Source of the DNA: Haladaptatus paucihalophilus DX253
Lineage (GTDB): Archaea > Halobacteriota > Halobacteria > Halobacteriales > Haladaptataceae
Direction: 5' to 3'
Assembly (NCBI RefSeq): GCF_000376445.1
Contig: NZ_AQXI01000003.1
Location: forward strand, 124,001 to 188,000
Length of the DNA: 64,000 nucleotides
Position numbers and translations under genes: made by a program. Each line of letters begins with the position of its first letter. Position 1 is the first letter of the stretch. This document shows, piece after piece, positions 31,354 through 40,041 of this stretch. Under the pieces are notes generated by a model that was given only the letters and a program-made list of their open reading frames with translations, did no database searches and had not been told where the DNA came from.

Positions 31354-33177
31354 ATGGACAACGAACAACAACTGCCGGTCGGTCATCTCGTCGCCGACGA
31401 CACCGAAGTGGCGATTCCGGTCGTCGAAATCCTGACAGGACGGGGATTCGTCACCGGAAAGTCGGGAAGCGGGAAGTCGAACACGGCGTCCGTCGTCGTC
31501 GAGCAACTGCTGGACGCCGGCTATCCGGTGGCCATCATCGACGCGGACGGCGAGTACTACGGCCTGAAAGAGGAGTACGAACTCCTCCACGTCGGCGCTG
31601 ACGAGGAGTGTGACATCCAAGTCGGCGCGGAACACGCCGAGAAGGTCGCGTCGCTGGCGCTCGAACAGAACGTCCCCATCATCATCGACGTGTCGGGATA
31701 TCTGGACGAGGACGAGGCCGACGCGCTCATCCGCGAGACGGCGCGCCACTTGTTCGCCAAGGAGAAGAAGCTGAAAAAGCCGTTCCTGCTGGTGGTCGAG
31801 GAGTGCCACGAGTACATCCCGGAGGGCGGCGGGATGGGCGAGACGGGCAAGATGCTCATCAAGGTCGGCAAGCGCGGGCGGAAACACGGACTCGGAATCA
31901 TGGGCATCAGCCAGCGCCCGGCCGACGTGAAAAAGGACTTCATCACGCAGGCGAACTGGCTGGTCTGGCACCGCCTGACGTGGGAAAACGACACGAAAGT
32001 CGTCAGCCGAATCGTCGGCAGCGAGTACGGCGAGGAGGTTCCAAACCTGAACGCCGGGGAGGCCTTCGTGCAGACGGACTGGACCGACAGCGGAATTCGA
32101 CGCGTGCAGTTCAACCGCAAACGGACGTTCGACGCGGGCGCGACGCCGGGATTGGACGACTTCGAGCGACCGGAGCTCAAATCCGTCAGCGACGCGCTGA
32201 TGGAGGATTTGGAGGGAATCACGGAACTACAGGAACAAGAACACGACCGCGTTGCCGAACTCGAAAGCCGACTGGAGCGCAAGCAGGAACGAATCGCCGA
32301 GTTGGAAAACGAGCTGCAGACGGCGCGAGACGTGTCAAACGCGGCGCGAAAGATGGCGAACGCTCTCGCCCACGGCGACCTCGGCGGCCCCGAGGAGTTC
32401 GAGGAACGACTCCGGGAGAAAAACGAGCGAATCCGGGAGCTCAGAGAGCGCGTCGAGGAACTGGAGAACGAGCAGACGGAACTCCGCTCGTTCGGCGAGT
32501 GGAACCGCGATATCGAGGACATCGGGGAACCGGAGAGCCGAGACGACCACGACGATTACGATGACTTCGAATCGGTCGAATCGGATGCGCCGACCGACGC
32601 CGACGGAACGGACACCGCCGAATCCGACGAGTCTACCGTCGAATCCGCCGAATCCTCCGAACCCACCGACGAACGTCTCGAAACCACCGACGGAACCGCG
32701 ACGGCGGGGAAGACGTGGGGAGCGAACGATTCGGAGGGACGGAAAAGCCCGGACGACAAAGGCTCGATAGAGGCCTACCAACGGGCGCTTCGGGAGCGCG
32801 GGCGGCGACTCGGGGGCGCCGTCTCGAACGATTCGGTTTCCGAAACCGCCTCGCTCGTGGAGTTAGCGAACGCGGACCCCGTTGCGGTACGAATCGACGC
32901 TGCACGACGTGAATCGTTGTGCAACGAGGACCACACGTGGGATATCGTCGAGACGCTCGCAACGGACGGACCGATGACCGTCCACGAAATCGCGGCCGCG
33001 GTAACGGCGTCCGTCGAACAGATTCAAAGCCTTCTGACGGAGCTGCGAAATCGGTCACTCGTCACGCGCAACGACGACCGTCAGTACGGCCTCGACAGGA
33101 GGGAGATGATTTCCATCATCACCGACCCCGACGAGCGGGCACATCACAGCGAGCTTCACTCGCAGTGGCGAGATTAG
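31354..33177 (+). CDS. HerA-like (DUF87) ATPase with coiled coil and C-terminal winged helix
   Basis: 607 residues from MDNEQQLPVGHL. Walker A GKSGSGKSNT (35-44), Walker B FLLVVEECHEYIPE (144-157) and RGRKHGLGIMGISQRP with the arginine-finger region typical of HerA/DUF87. Then a coiled coil (about 290-390), an acidic Asp/Glu/Ser linker (about 395-480), and a winged helix (about 540-600: MTVHEIAAAVTASVEQIQSLLTELRNRSLV). It likely forms a DNA-translocating ring; without a nearby NurA nuclease its job is not repair by the usual pair. Unusual upstream array may regulate it. Confidence 0.92.
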   Translation: MDNEQQLPVGHLVADDTEVAIPVVEILTGRGFVTGKSGSGKSNTASVVVEQLLDAGYPVAIIDADGEYYGLKEEYELLHVGADEECDIQVGAEHAEKVASLALEQNVPIIIDVSGYLDEDEADALIRETARHLFAKEKKLKKPFLLVVEECHEYIPEGGGMGETGKMLIKVGKRGRKHGLGIMGISQRPADVKKDFITQANWLVWHRLTWENDTKVVSRIVGSEYGEEVPNLNAGEAFVQTDWTDSGIRRVQFNRKRTFDAGATPGLDDFERPELKSVSDALMEDLEGITELQEQEHDRVAELESRLERKQERIAELENELQTARDVSNAARKMANALAHGDLGGPEEFEERLREKNERIRELRERVEELENEQTELRSFGEWNRDIEDIGEPESRDDHDDYDDFESVESDAPTDADGTDTAESDESTVESAESSEPTDERLETTDGTATAGKTWGANDSEGRKSPDDKGSIEAYQRALRERGRRLGGAVSNDSVSETASLVELANADPVAVRIDAARRESLCNEDHTWDIVETLATDGPMTVHEIAAAVTASVEQIQSLLTELRNRSLVTRNDDRQYGLDRREMISIITDPDERAHHSELHSQWRD

Positions 33178-33335
33178 CGCCACTCTTCGTCGATTCCGGC
33201 GTCGCGTTCCATGTCCACGAGGCCGCGGGGTTGCCACTCGTCGTCCGCCCGGCAGCGGGAGATGAGAGCGATGCCGACCGAGAGGAACACGATGGCGATA
33301 CCCAGTTCGACGAGCAGGAATACGCCGAGCGTCAT
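33174..33335 (-). CDS. 53-residue small membrane protein
   Basis: MTLGVFLLVELGIAIVFLSV, one hydrophobic helix (about 3-27), then a charged tail RCRADDEWQPRGLVDMERDA ending GIDEEWR. The stop overlaps the HerA stop region convergently by four bases. Lies about 40 bp after another small membrane gene. Function unknown; existence moderately supported. Confidence 0.55.
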   Translation of the reverse strand: MTLGVFLLVELGIAIVFLSVGIALISRCRADDEWQPRGLVDMERDAGIDEEWR

Positions 33336-33375
33336 CGCCGCCAATACGCGCCACAGCGTCCTCCCTCTTTCGGCG

Positions 33376-33600
33376 CTATTCGTCCGTCTCCGAGGGAGAG
33401 TAGAGGAATCGGAACACACCGGCGACCATCAATCCGGCACCGAGCGCCATCGCGGCGTAATCGATGGTCGTCTCCTCACCGAGAAATCCGGGGAACGCCA
33501 TAAACACCACCCAGCAGACACCCAGAACGGGGAGGAGCAGAGCTGCAAGTTTGGATTTTGGAGTTTCGGTTGTCGATTTGTCGTCCGTTTGTTGAGCCAC
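33376..33600 (-). CDS. 74-residue two-helix membrane protein
   Basis: MAQQTDDKSTTETPKSKLAA, helices about 17-39 and 48-66. Start codon GTG at 33600; a TATA-like GTATAAGC about 33 nt upstream supports a leaderless start. Probably a two-gene unit with the small gene at 33174-33335. Function unknown. Confidence 0.72.
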   Translation of the reverse strand: MAQQTDDKSTTETPKSKLAALLLPVLGVCWVVFMAFPGFLGEETTIDYAAMALGAGLMVAGVFRFLYSPSETDE

Positions 33601-33955
33601 TCGTGACCAACCTGTGTCGGCATCACAGCCTGAATGCTTATACGTTACTGTTAGAACGGCCAGTATTTATTAGATTACCCGAATATAAGCCCGTTTTTTC
33701 AAAATTATCAAAAATAGTGTGGTGTAATGGTTCCGATAATTATATTCAGAAAACGGCGGTCGTCGCGTCTCCATCGAAATCCGCGAGACGAGCCAAACGA
33801 GAGACAGCATCGAGACGACCTGACGAGAGACGGGGCGAAGGGTGCACGAAGACTGTTCCGCGACCGGACGCCACGTACCGTCTCATCGCGTACCATGCGT
33901 TCGAATCGTTCAATCGGCGACTATTGAACGTTGCTATTCAGATTCAATGTATACA
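33601..33955. other. AT-rich gene-free region
   Basis: No gene seen. AT-rich islands (TTATTAGATTACCC, TTTTTTCAAAATTATC, ATAATTATATTCAG) lie around 33660-33755, with separated inverted arms AATTATC (33703-33709) and GATAATT (33735-33741). It carries the promoter of the small gene at 33600 and the 3' side of the asparagine-synthase-like gene. A tRNA or ncRNA was considered and not found. Confidence 0.45.
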
Positions 33956-33975
33956 AAATAGTTTATATACTATTT
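33956..33975 (-). terminator. AT-rich hairpin over the stop of the asparagine-synthase-like gene
   Basis: AAATAG-N8-CTATTT (33956-33975) is a perfect 6-bp inverted repeat that includes the stop codon; on the minus strand the sequence continues TGTATAC. Fits an AT-rich archaeal terminator, modest stem strength. Confidence 0.4.
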
Positions 33976-35760
33976 CGCTTCGCGCACCTGAACGCGCTGA
34001 CCCGCACTGGGACGGGCGGCGTCGAGGTGCTTTTGGAGCCAGAGTTCGAGCGTCGTGATCGCCGAAATCGGCTTCAAATGGTCCGTGTGCCCGTCGAGGT
34101 GTTCGTGTTGGAGATTCCGAATCGCGTTCGAATCGAAGACCTCGCGGCTACAGGCGTCGTCCAACAGGCCATCGACGAACGACCGCATCGTCGCATTGGT
34201 CCGGTACCACCGACCCATCAAACAGGTGTCCGGCCCGGTAAGCCGTTTCTTGACGTTATCGGCGACGAAACAGGCGGCGTGGAGCGCCAACGGCGACGTC
34301 GGCGGTCGGTTCGTCCGGTTGTACGGAACCGTGGCGGACGGTCCACCGACTCGCCGCGCCACTTCGAGTTTGAGGGGCGCGACGGCCGACGGAATTCGGC
34401 CGCGCGTGCCGGGAATCGAGCCGATTCGGTATCGCTGATAGGGCATCCGGGCGACGTGATTCATGAACTCGCCGTCGGCGAAGGGGACGCGGGTTCCGGC
34501 CTGACTGCGGTAGAGTCGATTCGACCGGAAGTGGGAATCGGCGAACAGTTCCCAGAGCGCGTCGAGCGTGCGATGTTCTCGCCGAGGTTGTGTGCTCTCC
34601 TCGACCACGCGACCGAGCGATTGCGTGGGGGAGATGTCCGACGAGAGGAGGGTTCGAACGTCAGCGGGGGGGAGTTGTCCTTTCTGGGCGACCAGCGCAT
34701 CGACCGACGACTTGCCGGTCAGATACGACCGATAGAGCACGTCGCCGAAGAATTCGCCTTGGCTGCTTCCTTCGAACAGCACGTCCACCTGTCCCGACAC
34801 GTCGTTTAAGACGGGCGGAAGGTTGACGAAGAACGACCACTGCAACATCCCGTCCATGATGTCGACACCGCGTTCGATGGTATCGACGAACTCCCCGGCG
34901 GAGTACTCACAGAACTTGTTGGGAAGGGAAAGCGACTCTGCGACGCGCTCGGCACCCGTGCGGTCCTCCTGCGTCGCGGAGTTGTCGTAGGTGAACGTTC
35001 GGACGGAACCGATTTCTCGTTTCAAGGCGGCGGCGAGCGTCCTGCTGTCGAGTCCGCCGGAGAGCCACACCCCCGTTCGCCCGTCGATAGTATCGGCGAC
35101 GTTGCCGACCACTCGGCGGTAGCGCCGGACGGCCTCGTCCACGTACCCCTCCTGTGGAGCGATGCCGAAGTCCGGTTCCCAGTATCGATGCGATTCGACG
35201 TTACCGTCCTCGTACCGGAGGTACGACGCGGGGCGGAGCGACCGAACGTCGCTCACGAGCGTCTTGCGGCCGAATACGTAGCCCATGAACAGCATGTCGC
35301 TCACCGCCCGCTCGTCGACCCGCGGGTCGTGGAGCCGTGTGACGAGCGAGGAGAGTTGACTGCCGAACAGGAACCCATCGACGGACGAGTAGTAACACGG
35401 CCGCGTCCCGAGTTTATCGCTCGCGACGATGGTAGTCGTGCGGTCGGCGGCGACGAGCAGAAACGGACCGCTGAGTTTCGGAAGCGTTCGGTCGGGGTCC
35501 GCGAGCACCCGTTCGAAGATGTCGGCGGTCGAACAGCCCAGTTCGGCGCGGTTCGATACCACACCGTGGAGCATGCCGACGCGCGCGCCGTCCTGCCACG
35601 TCGTCCATCCGTTCGGGTCGCGGTCGCCGTGATGAACGAGTCCGATTCGACAGTCACCGACGGAGCGTTCCGCGGTCTCGTACCACTCCTCGTCGTCCAT
35701 TGCATCGAACATCTCACCGAGTGCTCGACTGCTGACGGTACCACCGATTACGCCGGGCAT
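33970..35760 (-). CDS. asparagine-synthase-like protein lacking the amidotransferase cysteine
   Basis: 596 residues. The N-terminus reads MPGVIGGTVSS where glutamine-dependent AsnB starts MCGI..., so the N-terminal nucleophile Cys is replaced by Pro. The synthase domain keeps the ATP-PPi loop VWLSGGLDSRTLAAAL (about 237-252). Start at 35760 is supported by a TATA-like AATATAGG about 28 nt upstream; the GTG at 35775 is the alternative. It likely uses free ammonia or makes an amide/adenylate on another substrate. No biosynthetic partner gene is adjacent. Confidence 0.88.
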   Translation of the reverse strand: MPGVIGGTVSSRALGEMFDAMDDEEWYETAERSVGDCRIGLVHHGDRDPNGWTTWQDGARVGMLHGVVSNRAELGCSTADIFERVLADPDRTLPKLSGPFLLVAADRTTTIVASDKLGTRPCYYSSVDGFLFGSQLSSLVTRLHDPRVDERAVSDMLFMGYVFGRKTLVSDVRSLRPASYLRYEDGNVESHRYWEPDFGIAPQEGYVDEAVRRYRRVVGNVADTIDGRTGVWLSGGLDSRTLAAALKREIGSVRTFTYDNSATQEDRTGAERVAESLSLPNKFCEYSAGEFVDTIERGVDIMDGMLQWSFFVNLPPVLNDVSGQVDVLFEGSSQGEFFGDVLYRSYLTGKSSVDALVAQKGQLPPADVRTLLSSDISPTQSLGRVVEESTQPRREHRTLDALWELFADSHFRSNRLYRSQAGTRVPFADGEFMNHVARMPYQRYRIGSIPGTRGRIPSAVAPLKLEVARRVGGPSATVPYNRTNRPPTSPLALHAACFVADNVKKRLTGPDTCLMGRWYRTNATMRSFVDGLLDDACSREVFDSNAIRNLQHEHLDGHTDHLKPISAITTLELWLQKHLDAARPSAGQRVQVREAK

Positions 35761-35865
35761 AGCAGAGATGTTCACGACAGCCTATATTGTTATGAGACGC
35801 CTGCCGCGGAAGTAAGCGGTGCATACGCCAGTTCGTAGGGTGAGAAAAATGGAATCGGCCACCCC

Positions 35866-37731
35866 CTACTGCGAGCCGTCGCCGAAGAACTCGGCGCACA
35901 GTTTCCGCTCGGCGGCCCGGAGATGCTCGTGGAACGTCGAGCGGGAGATGTTCATCGACTCGGCGAGTTCCTCGCCCGTCACCGGTCGAGGCCAGTCGAA
36001 AAAGCCGCTGACGTAGGCCTTCTGAAGCGACGTCAACTGCCGCTCGGTGAGGGTGTCGGTCAGGCTCTCGATGAAGTCCTGTTTGGTCTTCGCCGGGCGT
36101 TCGTGGTGTCGATAGGCGAGCAGTTCCGTGCCGGAATACGACTCCTTCAGTCGCTCAATGAGTCCGCGAACGTCGGCATCCTGTGGAAACTCCGCGAGGA
36201 CGCGGGACTCGTCTGGCGTCGCCGTGATGGTCTGCGTCTTACCGCCGTAATCCGACATCGTGGAGACGAGCGTCCCCGAAGGAAGGACGAACTCGAACAC
36301 GGTTTCGTCGTCCTGTTCAGCGACCGGTCGCGCGTCGAGCACGTCGTCCCGGTCGTCCACGATATCGAGCACGTCGTCCGGGCCGGCCCCGCGGACCGAG
36401 AAGAACGAGACGACCGACCCGTCCTCCCGATTGGTCGATTGGAGGTAGCTGATGTCGGCTTCGGCGCGGTCCGCGATATCGACGAAAAAGAGGTCGGAAC
36501 CGCGGAACGAGAACTCGGCTTCGACCACGCTGTCGGCGATGAGGATGCGGCGCGTTTCGCGGGCGTTAATGGCGCTGCCGATGGCGCGAGCGAGCGAGCG
36601 AAGCACGACCTGCTCGCGTTCGTCGAACGCGTCGGCTTTCGTCGCACACACTGCCAGAACGCCGTATTCGGTGTCGTGATAGGAAATCGGAAGGGCGGCG
36701 ACAGCGGCACAGCCCTCGATTCCGAGGGTATCGACCTGTAGCTCGCCGGTCTCCAGCGCCTCGGTGACGATGGGGTGGTCGGGGTCGGGGTCACACTCCC
36801 CGGCGACGGTCCGCACCTCCACGGCGTCGGTTCGAACGTCGCGCTCGCCGATCCACGCGAAGTTGTATGGTTCGACCTGCGTGACTTGCGTACAGACGGC
36901 CGTCTCGATGGCTTCGCGGGTCGGCGCTTCCACGACCTCGCTGGTGACGTCCCCGAGCAGTCCCTCGATTCGTTCGAGCAGGTGTTCGAGTTCGGTGGCG
37001 CGGTGGTGGGCGGCCTCCTCGGCGCGCTTTCGCTCCGAGATGTCCGTCTGGAAGCCCACGAAGTGGGTGACGGTCCCCGTCTCGTCACGAATCGGCGCGA
37101 TGTCCACCCGGTTCCAGAACTCGGTGCCGTCCTTGCGGTAGTTCAGCAGTTCGACCGAAACGGGTTCCTCGGCGTCGATGGCGTCGCGCATCGCGGCGAC
37201 GGCATCCGCATCCGAATGTTCCCCTTGGAGGAACCGGCAGTTGTGTCCCTGCACTTCGTCGAAGTCGTACCCGGTCAGTTCCTCGAACGCTTCGTTGACG
37301 TACAACAGCGGCTGGTCTCCCGATTCCGCGTCCGCGATGGTGATGCCGACCGGTGCCTCGTTGATGGCTCGCTCCTTCAGGTCGAGTTCCGCGATGACGT
37401 CCTCGGTCGCGGCCGGGGTCGGCTCACGGAACAGTACGGTTACGCCGTCCGCGTCGGGATGGGCGGTCGCCTCGTATCGGGGGTCCGTGGCGACGGAAAA
37501 CGATTCGGTTCGGTCGTTGCGAATCGCCGTCTCGGCGTGGTCGAGAATCGTCTCCCCGACCGCGGTCGGCAGCGCCGACGGGAGGCGCTCGTCGATTCCG
37601 ACGCCGAGCAGTTCGCGCGCCGGGTCGTTGAGATACGTGACCCGCCAGTCGGAATCGAGGGCGAGCAGGGGGGTGGAGAGTCGAGAGAGCGCTTGACTCG
37701 CCCCCGTGTGACTCTCGTCAGGGATGTCCAT
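35866..37731 (-). CDS. LOV blue-light sensor / GAF / Bat-type HTH transcription regulator
   Basis: 621 residues. PAS (about 10-105), then a LOV domain (about 120-235) with the flavin Cys 165 in GHNCRFLQG, Asn 197 and 207 and Gln 228 (FVGFQTDIS), the full FMN set. Then GAF (about 255-395), bacterio-opsin activator domain (about 400-555), and HTH-10 (about 560-612: LTERQLTSLQKAYVSGFFDWPRPVTGEELAESMNISRSTFHEHLRAAERKL). A light-regulated DNA-binding protein. No rhodopsin gene is adjacent, so the target is not visible. Confidence 0.92.
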   Translation of the reverse strand: MDIPDESHTGASQALSRLSTPLLALDSDWRVTYLNDPARELLGVGIDERLPSALPTAVGETILDHAETAIRNDRTESFSVATDPRYEATAHPDADGVTVLFREPTPAATEDVIAELDLKERAINEAPVGITIADAESGDQPLLYVNEAFEELTGYDFDEVQGHNCRFLQGEHSDADAVAAMRDAIDAEEPVSVELLNYRKDGTEFWNRVDIAPIRDETGTVTHFVGFQTDISERKRAEEAAHHRATELEHLLERIEGLLGDVTSEVVEAPTREAIETAVCTQVTQVEPYNFAWIGERDVRTDAVEVRTVAGECDPDPDHPIVTEALETGELQVDTLGIEGCAAVAALPISYHDTEYGVLAVCATKADAFDEREQVVLRSLARAIGSAINARETRRILIADSVVEAEFSFRGSDLFFVDIADRAEADISYLQSTNREDGSVVSFFSVRGAGPDDVLDIVDDRDDVLDARPVAEQDDETVFEFVLPSGTLVSTMSDYGGKTQTITATPDESRVLAEFPQDADVRGLIERLKESYSGTELLAYRHHERPAKTKQDFIESLTDTLTERQLTSLQKAYVSGFFDWPRPVTGEELAESMNISRSTFHEHLRAAERKLCAEFFGDGSQ

Positions 37732-37914
37732 ACGACATCTAGGGGCCGACGGGAAATAGTAGTTCAGTTATCGGCGACACGTCTCCGACCCGACCCGTTC
37801 GCAGTCGTGGATATTTCGTCCCGTTCGCCACGACGTTTTTTCAAAAACACGAACGGCGACCCGAACACGAGTACTCGACGTCGATGGGTTCTCCCGACGA
37901 GTCGTTCGCAAAAA

Positions 37915-38442
37915 TCAGACGAGCGTCGTCGGGCGCTTGGAGAGATAATCGAACACGGAGCCGAGGGCGAAGCCGTACGCGAAGTGCGCGAGCAGGGTCA
38001 ACAGCAGGTACAACGCGAGCAGAACCCCGGTGTAGCCGTCGTAGAACGCGAGGACGAACCCCGTCCAGAGGACGAACCCGTAAGGAATCCCCCTCGCCGC
38101 GTACGTCTCGCCCGGCAGGTAGGACCCGATGGAGACGAACAGGAGCGGCCACGTGATCATCCCGCCGCCGAGGAAGATGACGTACCCGACGGCCGCTGGA
38201 TTCGAGGGAAGGATCACGTCGGCACCCGTGAGCCGCGCCAGCACGGAAAACGAGTTGAGGTCGAACGCGCCGAGGGTCGTCCCGACCAGCAACACGGCCG
38301 TCATGACGGCGGTGCCGACGAGGCCGCCGATGGCACCGATGAACCCGTCCGTGACGATGCCGGAGAGACTGTCGAAATCGGGTTCCGCGACGTCCTCGCC
38401 GACCTCGACCTCCACGGTTGCTTGTGTGTCATTATCAACCAT
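37915..38442 (-). CDS. DUF6789-like membrane protein, copy 1
   Basis: 175 residues from MVDNDTQATVE. Helices about 35-58, 75-100, 115-140 and 145-170; motifs GLVGTAVMTAVLLVGTTLG and TLLAHFAYGFALGSVFDYLS. Shares LAH.AYG.(S/A)LG and the four-helix layout with the gene at 41800-42276 beside the oxidase. Role unknown; may serve heme-copper oxidase assembly or electron transfer. The in-frame upstream extension is not used as the start. Confidence 0.8.
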   Translation of the reverse strand: MVDNDTQATVEVEVGEDVAEPDFDSLSGIVTDGFIGAIGGLVGTAVMTAVLLVGTTLGAFDLNSFSVLARLTGADVILPSNPAAVGYVIFLGGGMITWPLLFVSIGSYLPGETYAARGIPYGFVLWTGFVLAFYDGYTGVLLALYLLLTLLAHFAYGFALGSVFDYLSKRPTTLV

Positions 38443-38528
38443 GATAGGGCGTACGACCCGCACCATCAAAAACCGTTCTTCCGTCACGAATCCGAGAGGT
38501 CGGGGCGGGGAGACGCGTTCGAACGGTG

Positions 38529-38566
38529 CGGAGCGATGCCGGTGATACGGAGCGATGCCGGTGATG
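38529..38566. repeat. two tandem 19-bp repeats
   Basis: CGGAGCGATGCCGGTGATA (38529-38547) followed directly by the same 19 bases with one change at the last position (38548-38566). Lies just upstream of the membrane gene and past the sirtuin stop, a gap of 137 bp. Function not evident. Confidence 0.6.
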
Positions 38567-38579
38567 CGAGGCGTATCCG

Positions 38580-39344
38580 TCACTCCACGACGCTCGCCCT
38601 GAGGTCGGGGAGAACGTCGGTCACGTCCCCGCGAACGTCGAACGCGGCGGTGGGACTGAACGGGGTTTCGTCGAAGTTGATGACGGCCGTCGTCGCTCCG
38701 CCGCGGTCGGCGGTTCGCGGGAGCGACGCCGCCGGTTCGACCGTGAGCGACGACCCGATGGCGAGGAACACGTCCGCCCGTTGTGCGTAGCGGCGAGCGC
38801 GATAGAGCGTGTCCTCGTCCAACCGCTCACCGAACAACACCACGTCCGGTTTGAAGAGACCGCCACAGTCGCCACATCGAGGTGGCAGTTCGCCGGATTC
38901 GATGCGACGACGAACCGGGGCGGCGTCCGTTCGCCGCCCGCACTCTTCACAGACGACGCGGTGGGCGTTGCCGTGTAGTTCGAGCAGTTCCGCGGCTATC
39001 GAATCGCCGCGGCCGCCGCACGCGTGGAGGCCGTCCGTGTTTTGCGTGATGATGGCATCTAGCTGCCCATCGTCGGCGAGTTCGGCGAGCGCGTCGTGGG
39101 CCTCGTTGGGTTCGATGTCGTCGCCGAACATCGTCTCGTGGAGCGCGAGGCGGTCGGACCAGAACGCAGCGGGGTCGGCGCGAAACCGTTGGTAGTAGAA
39201 ATCTTCCGGGTCGAACCGATTCCAAAGACCCGAATCGCTTCGGAAGTCGGGGATTCCCGACGCGGTACTCATCCCCGCACCCGTGAACGCGACGACGGTT
39301 TCGGCGTCGCGGATGCGGTCCGCGAGCCGAGCGATGTCGTTCAT
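38580..39344 (-). CDS. cobB: Sir2-family NAD-dependent protein deacylase (sirtuin)
   Basis: 254 residues. NAD motif FTGAGMSTASGIPDFRSDSG (about 20-39), QNTDGLH (101-107), catalytic His 124 (LELHGNAHR), zinc CxxC pairs starting at Cys 132/135 and again near 158/161, and IGSSLTVEPAASLP near 195. Complete class III-type deacetylase; typical substrate acetyl- or acyl-lysines. Stands between the DUF6789-like gene and UspA. Confidence 0.95.
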   Translation of the reverse strand: MNDIARLADRIRDAETVVAFTGAGMSTASGIPDFRSDSGLWNRFDPEDFYYQRFRADPAAFWSDRLALHETMFGDDIEPNEAHDALAELADDGQLDAIITQNTDGLHACGGRGDSIAAELLELHGNAHRVVCEECGRRTDAAPVRRRIESGELPPRCGDCGGLFKPDVVLFGERLDEDTLYRARRYAQRADVFLAIGSSLTVEPAASLPRTADRGGATTAVINFDETPFSPTAAFDVRGDVTDVLPDLRASVVE

Positions 39345-39503
39345 GTCACTGTGTCAGTGGCGGCGGGATTGTATAGTTGTGGAAATCCGCGGGTGAGCCA
39401 ACCGCGATAGTTCCAAAACGATGGTGAAAGAATCGTGTACCGACCGAATCACGTCATTTCGCCTGCCAACCGGTTTATGGTTCCCCCGCGTATCTGTGCA
39501 CGT

Positions 39504-39905
39504 ATGACCCGAATCGTCGCTGGAACCGACAGCGCCGAGACGAGCGAGAAGCTCTGTGACTACCTCGAATCCCGGCTTACCGAAGCCGACGAGGTTCACG
39601 TCCTGAACTCCCTCCACGGCGGAAACGACGAGGAGATGGTCGAACAGGGACGGGAGGCGCTCTCGGTATTCGAGGACCGCCTCGGCGAGACGTTCGACGT
39701 CGAGACGGAGCAGAACACGAACGCGAGCGACCCCGCCCACGACCTGCTCACCGCCGCAGACGAGACCGACGCCGACGAAATCGCGCTCGGCCTGACCCAG
39801 AAACGGAGCCCCGCTCAGAAGGTGTTGTTCGGTAGCAACACCCAATCCGTTCTCATGCAGACCCGGCATCCGGTCGTCGGCGTCCCGCTTCGAAAGTCCA
39901 GATAA
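39504..39905 (+). CDS. UspA-family universal stress protein
   Basis: 133 residues. Starts MTRIVAGTDSAETSEKLCDY and ends with QSVLMQTRHPVVGVPLRKS. ATP-binding UspA motif (GxxG-9x-G(S/T)) is only partly kept: LFGSNTQSVLMQ. A TATA-like GTTTATGG 28 nt upstream of the ATG gives a leaderless start. Small stress-type regulator. Confidence 0.9.
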   Translation: MTRIVAGTDSAETSEKLCDYLESRLTEADEVHVLNSLHGGNDEEMVEQGREALSVFEDRLGETFDVETEQNTNASDPAHDLLTAADETDADEIALGLTQKRSPAQKVLFGSNTQSVLMQTRHPVVGVPLRKSR

Positions 39906-40041
39906 ATATCGACGACCGTTTTCATCGACTGGGAACGGCCCAGTCGGTTAAGACACGTCCGTCCCAAGTGGGATTACGAGCCGCATTGCACCGTAAAATC
40001 ACGACCGACAGTTACCGATATTTGGTAGAGACACGACCACA

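Noticed and set aside
33601-33955. Possible tRNA or ncRNA in the AT-rich gap
   Set aside because: No cloverleaf arms or conserved T-loop could be found; only a weak spaced inverted repeat.
35188-35838. Plus-strand frame opposite the asparagine-synthase-like gene
   Set aside because: Charged low-complexity shadow of the real gene.
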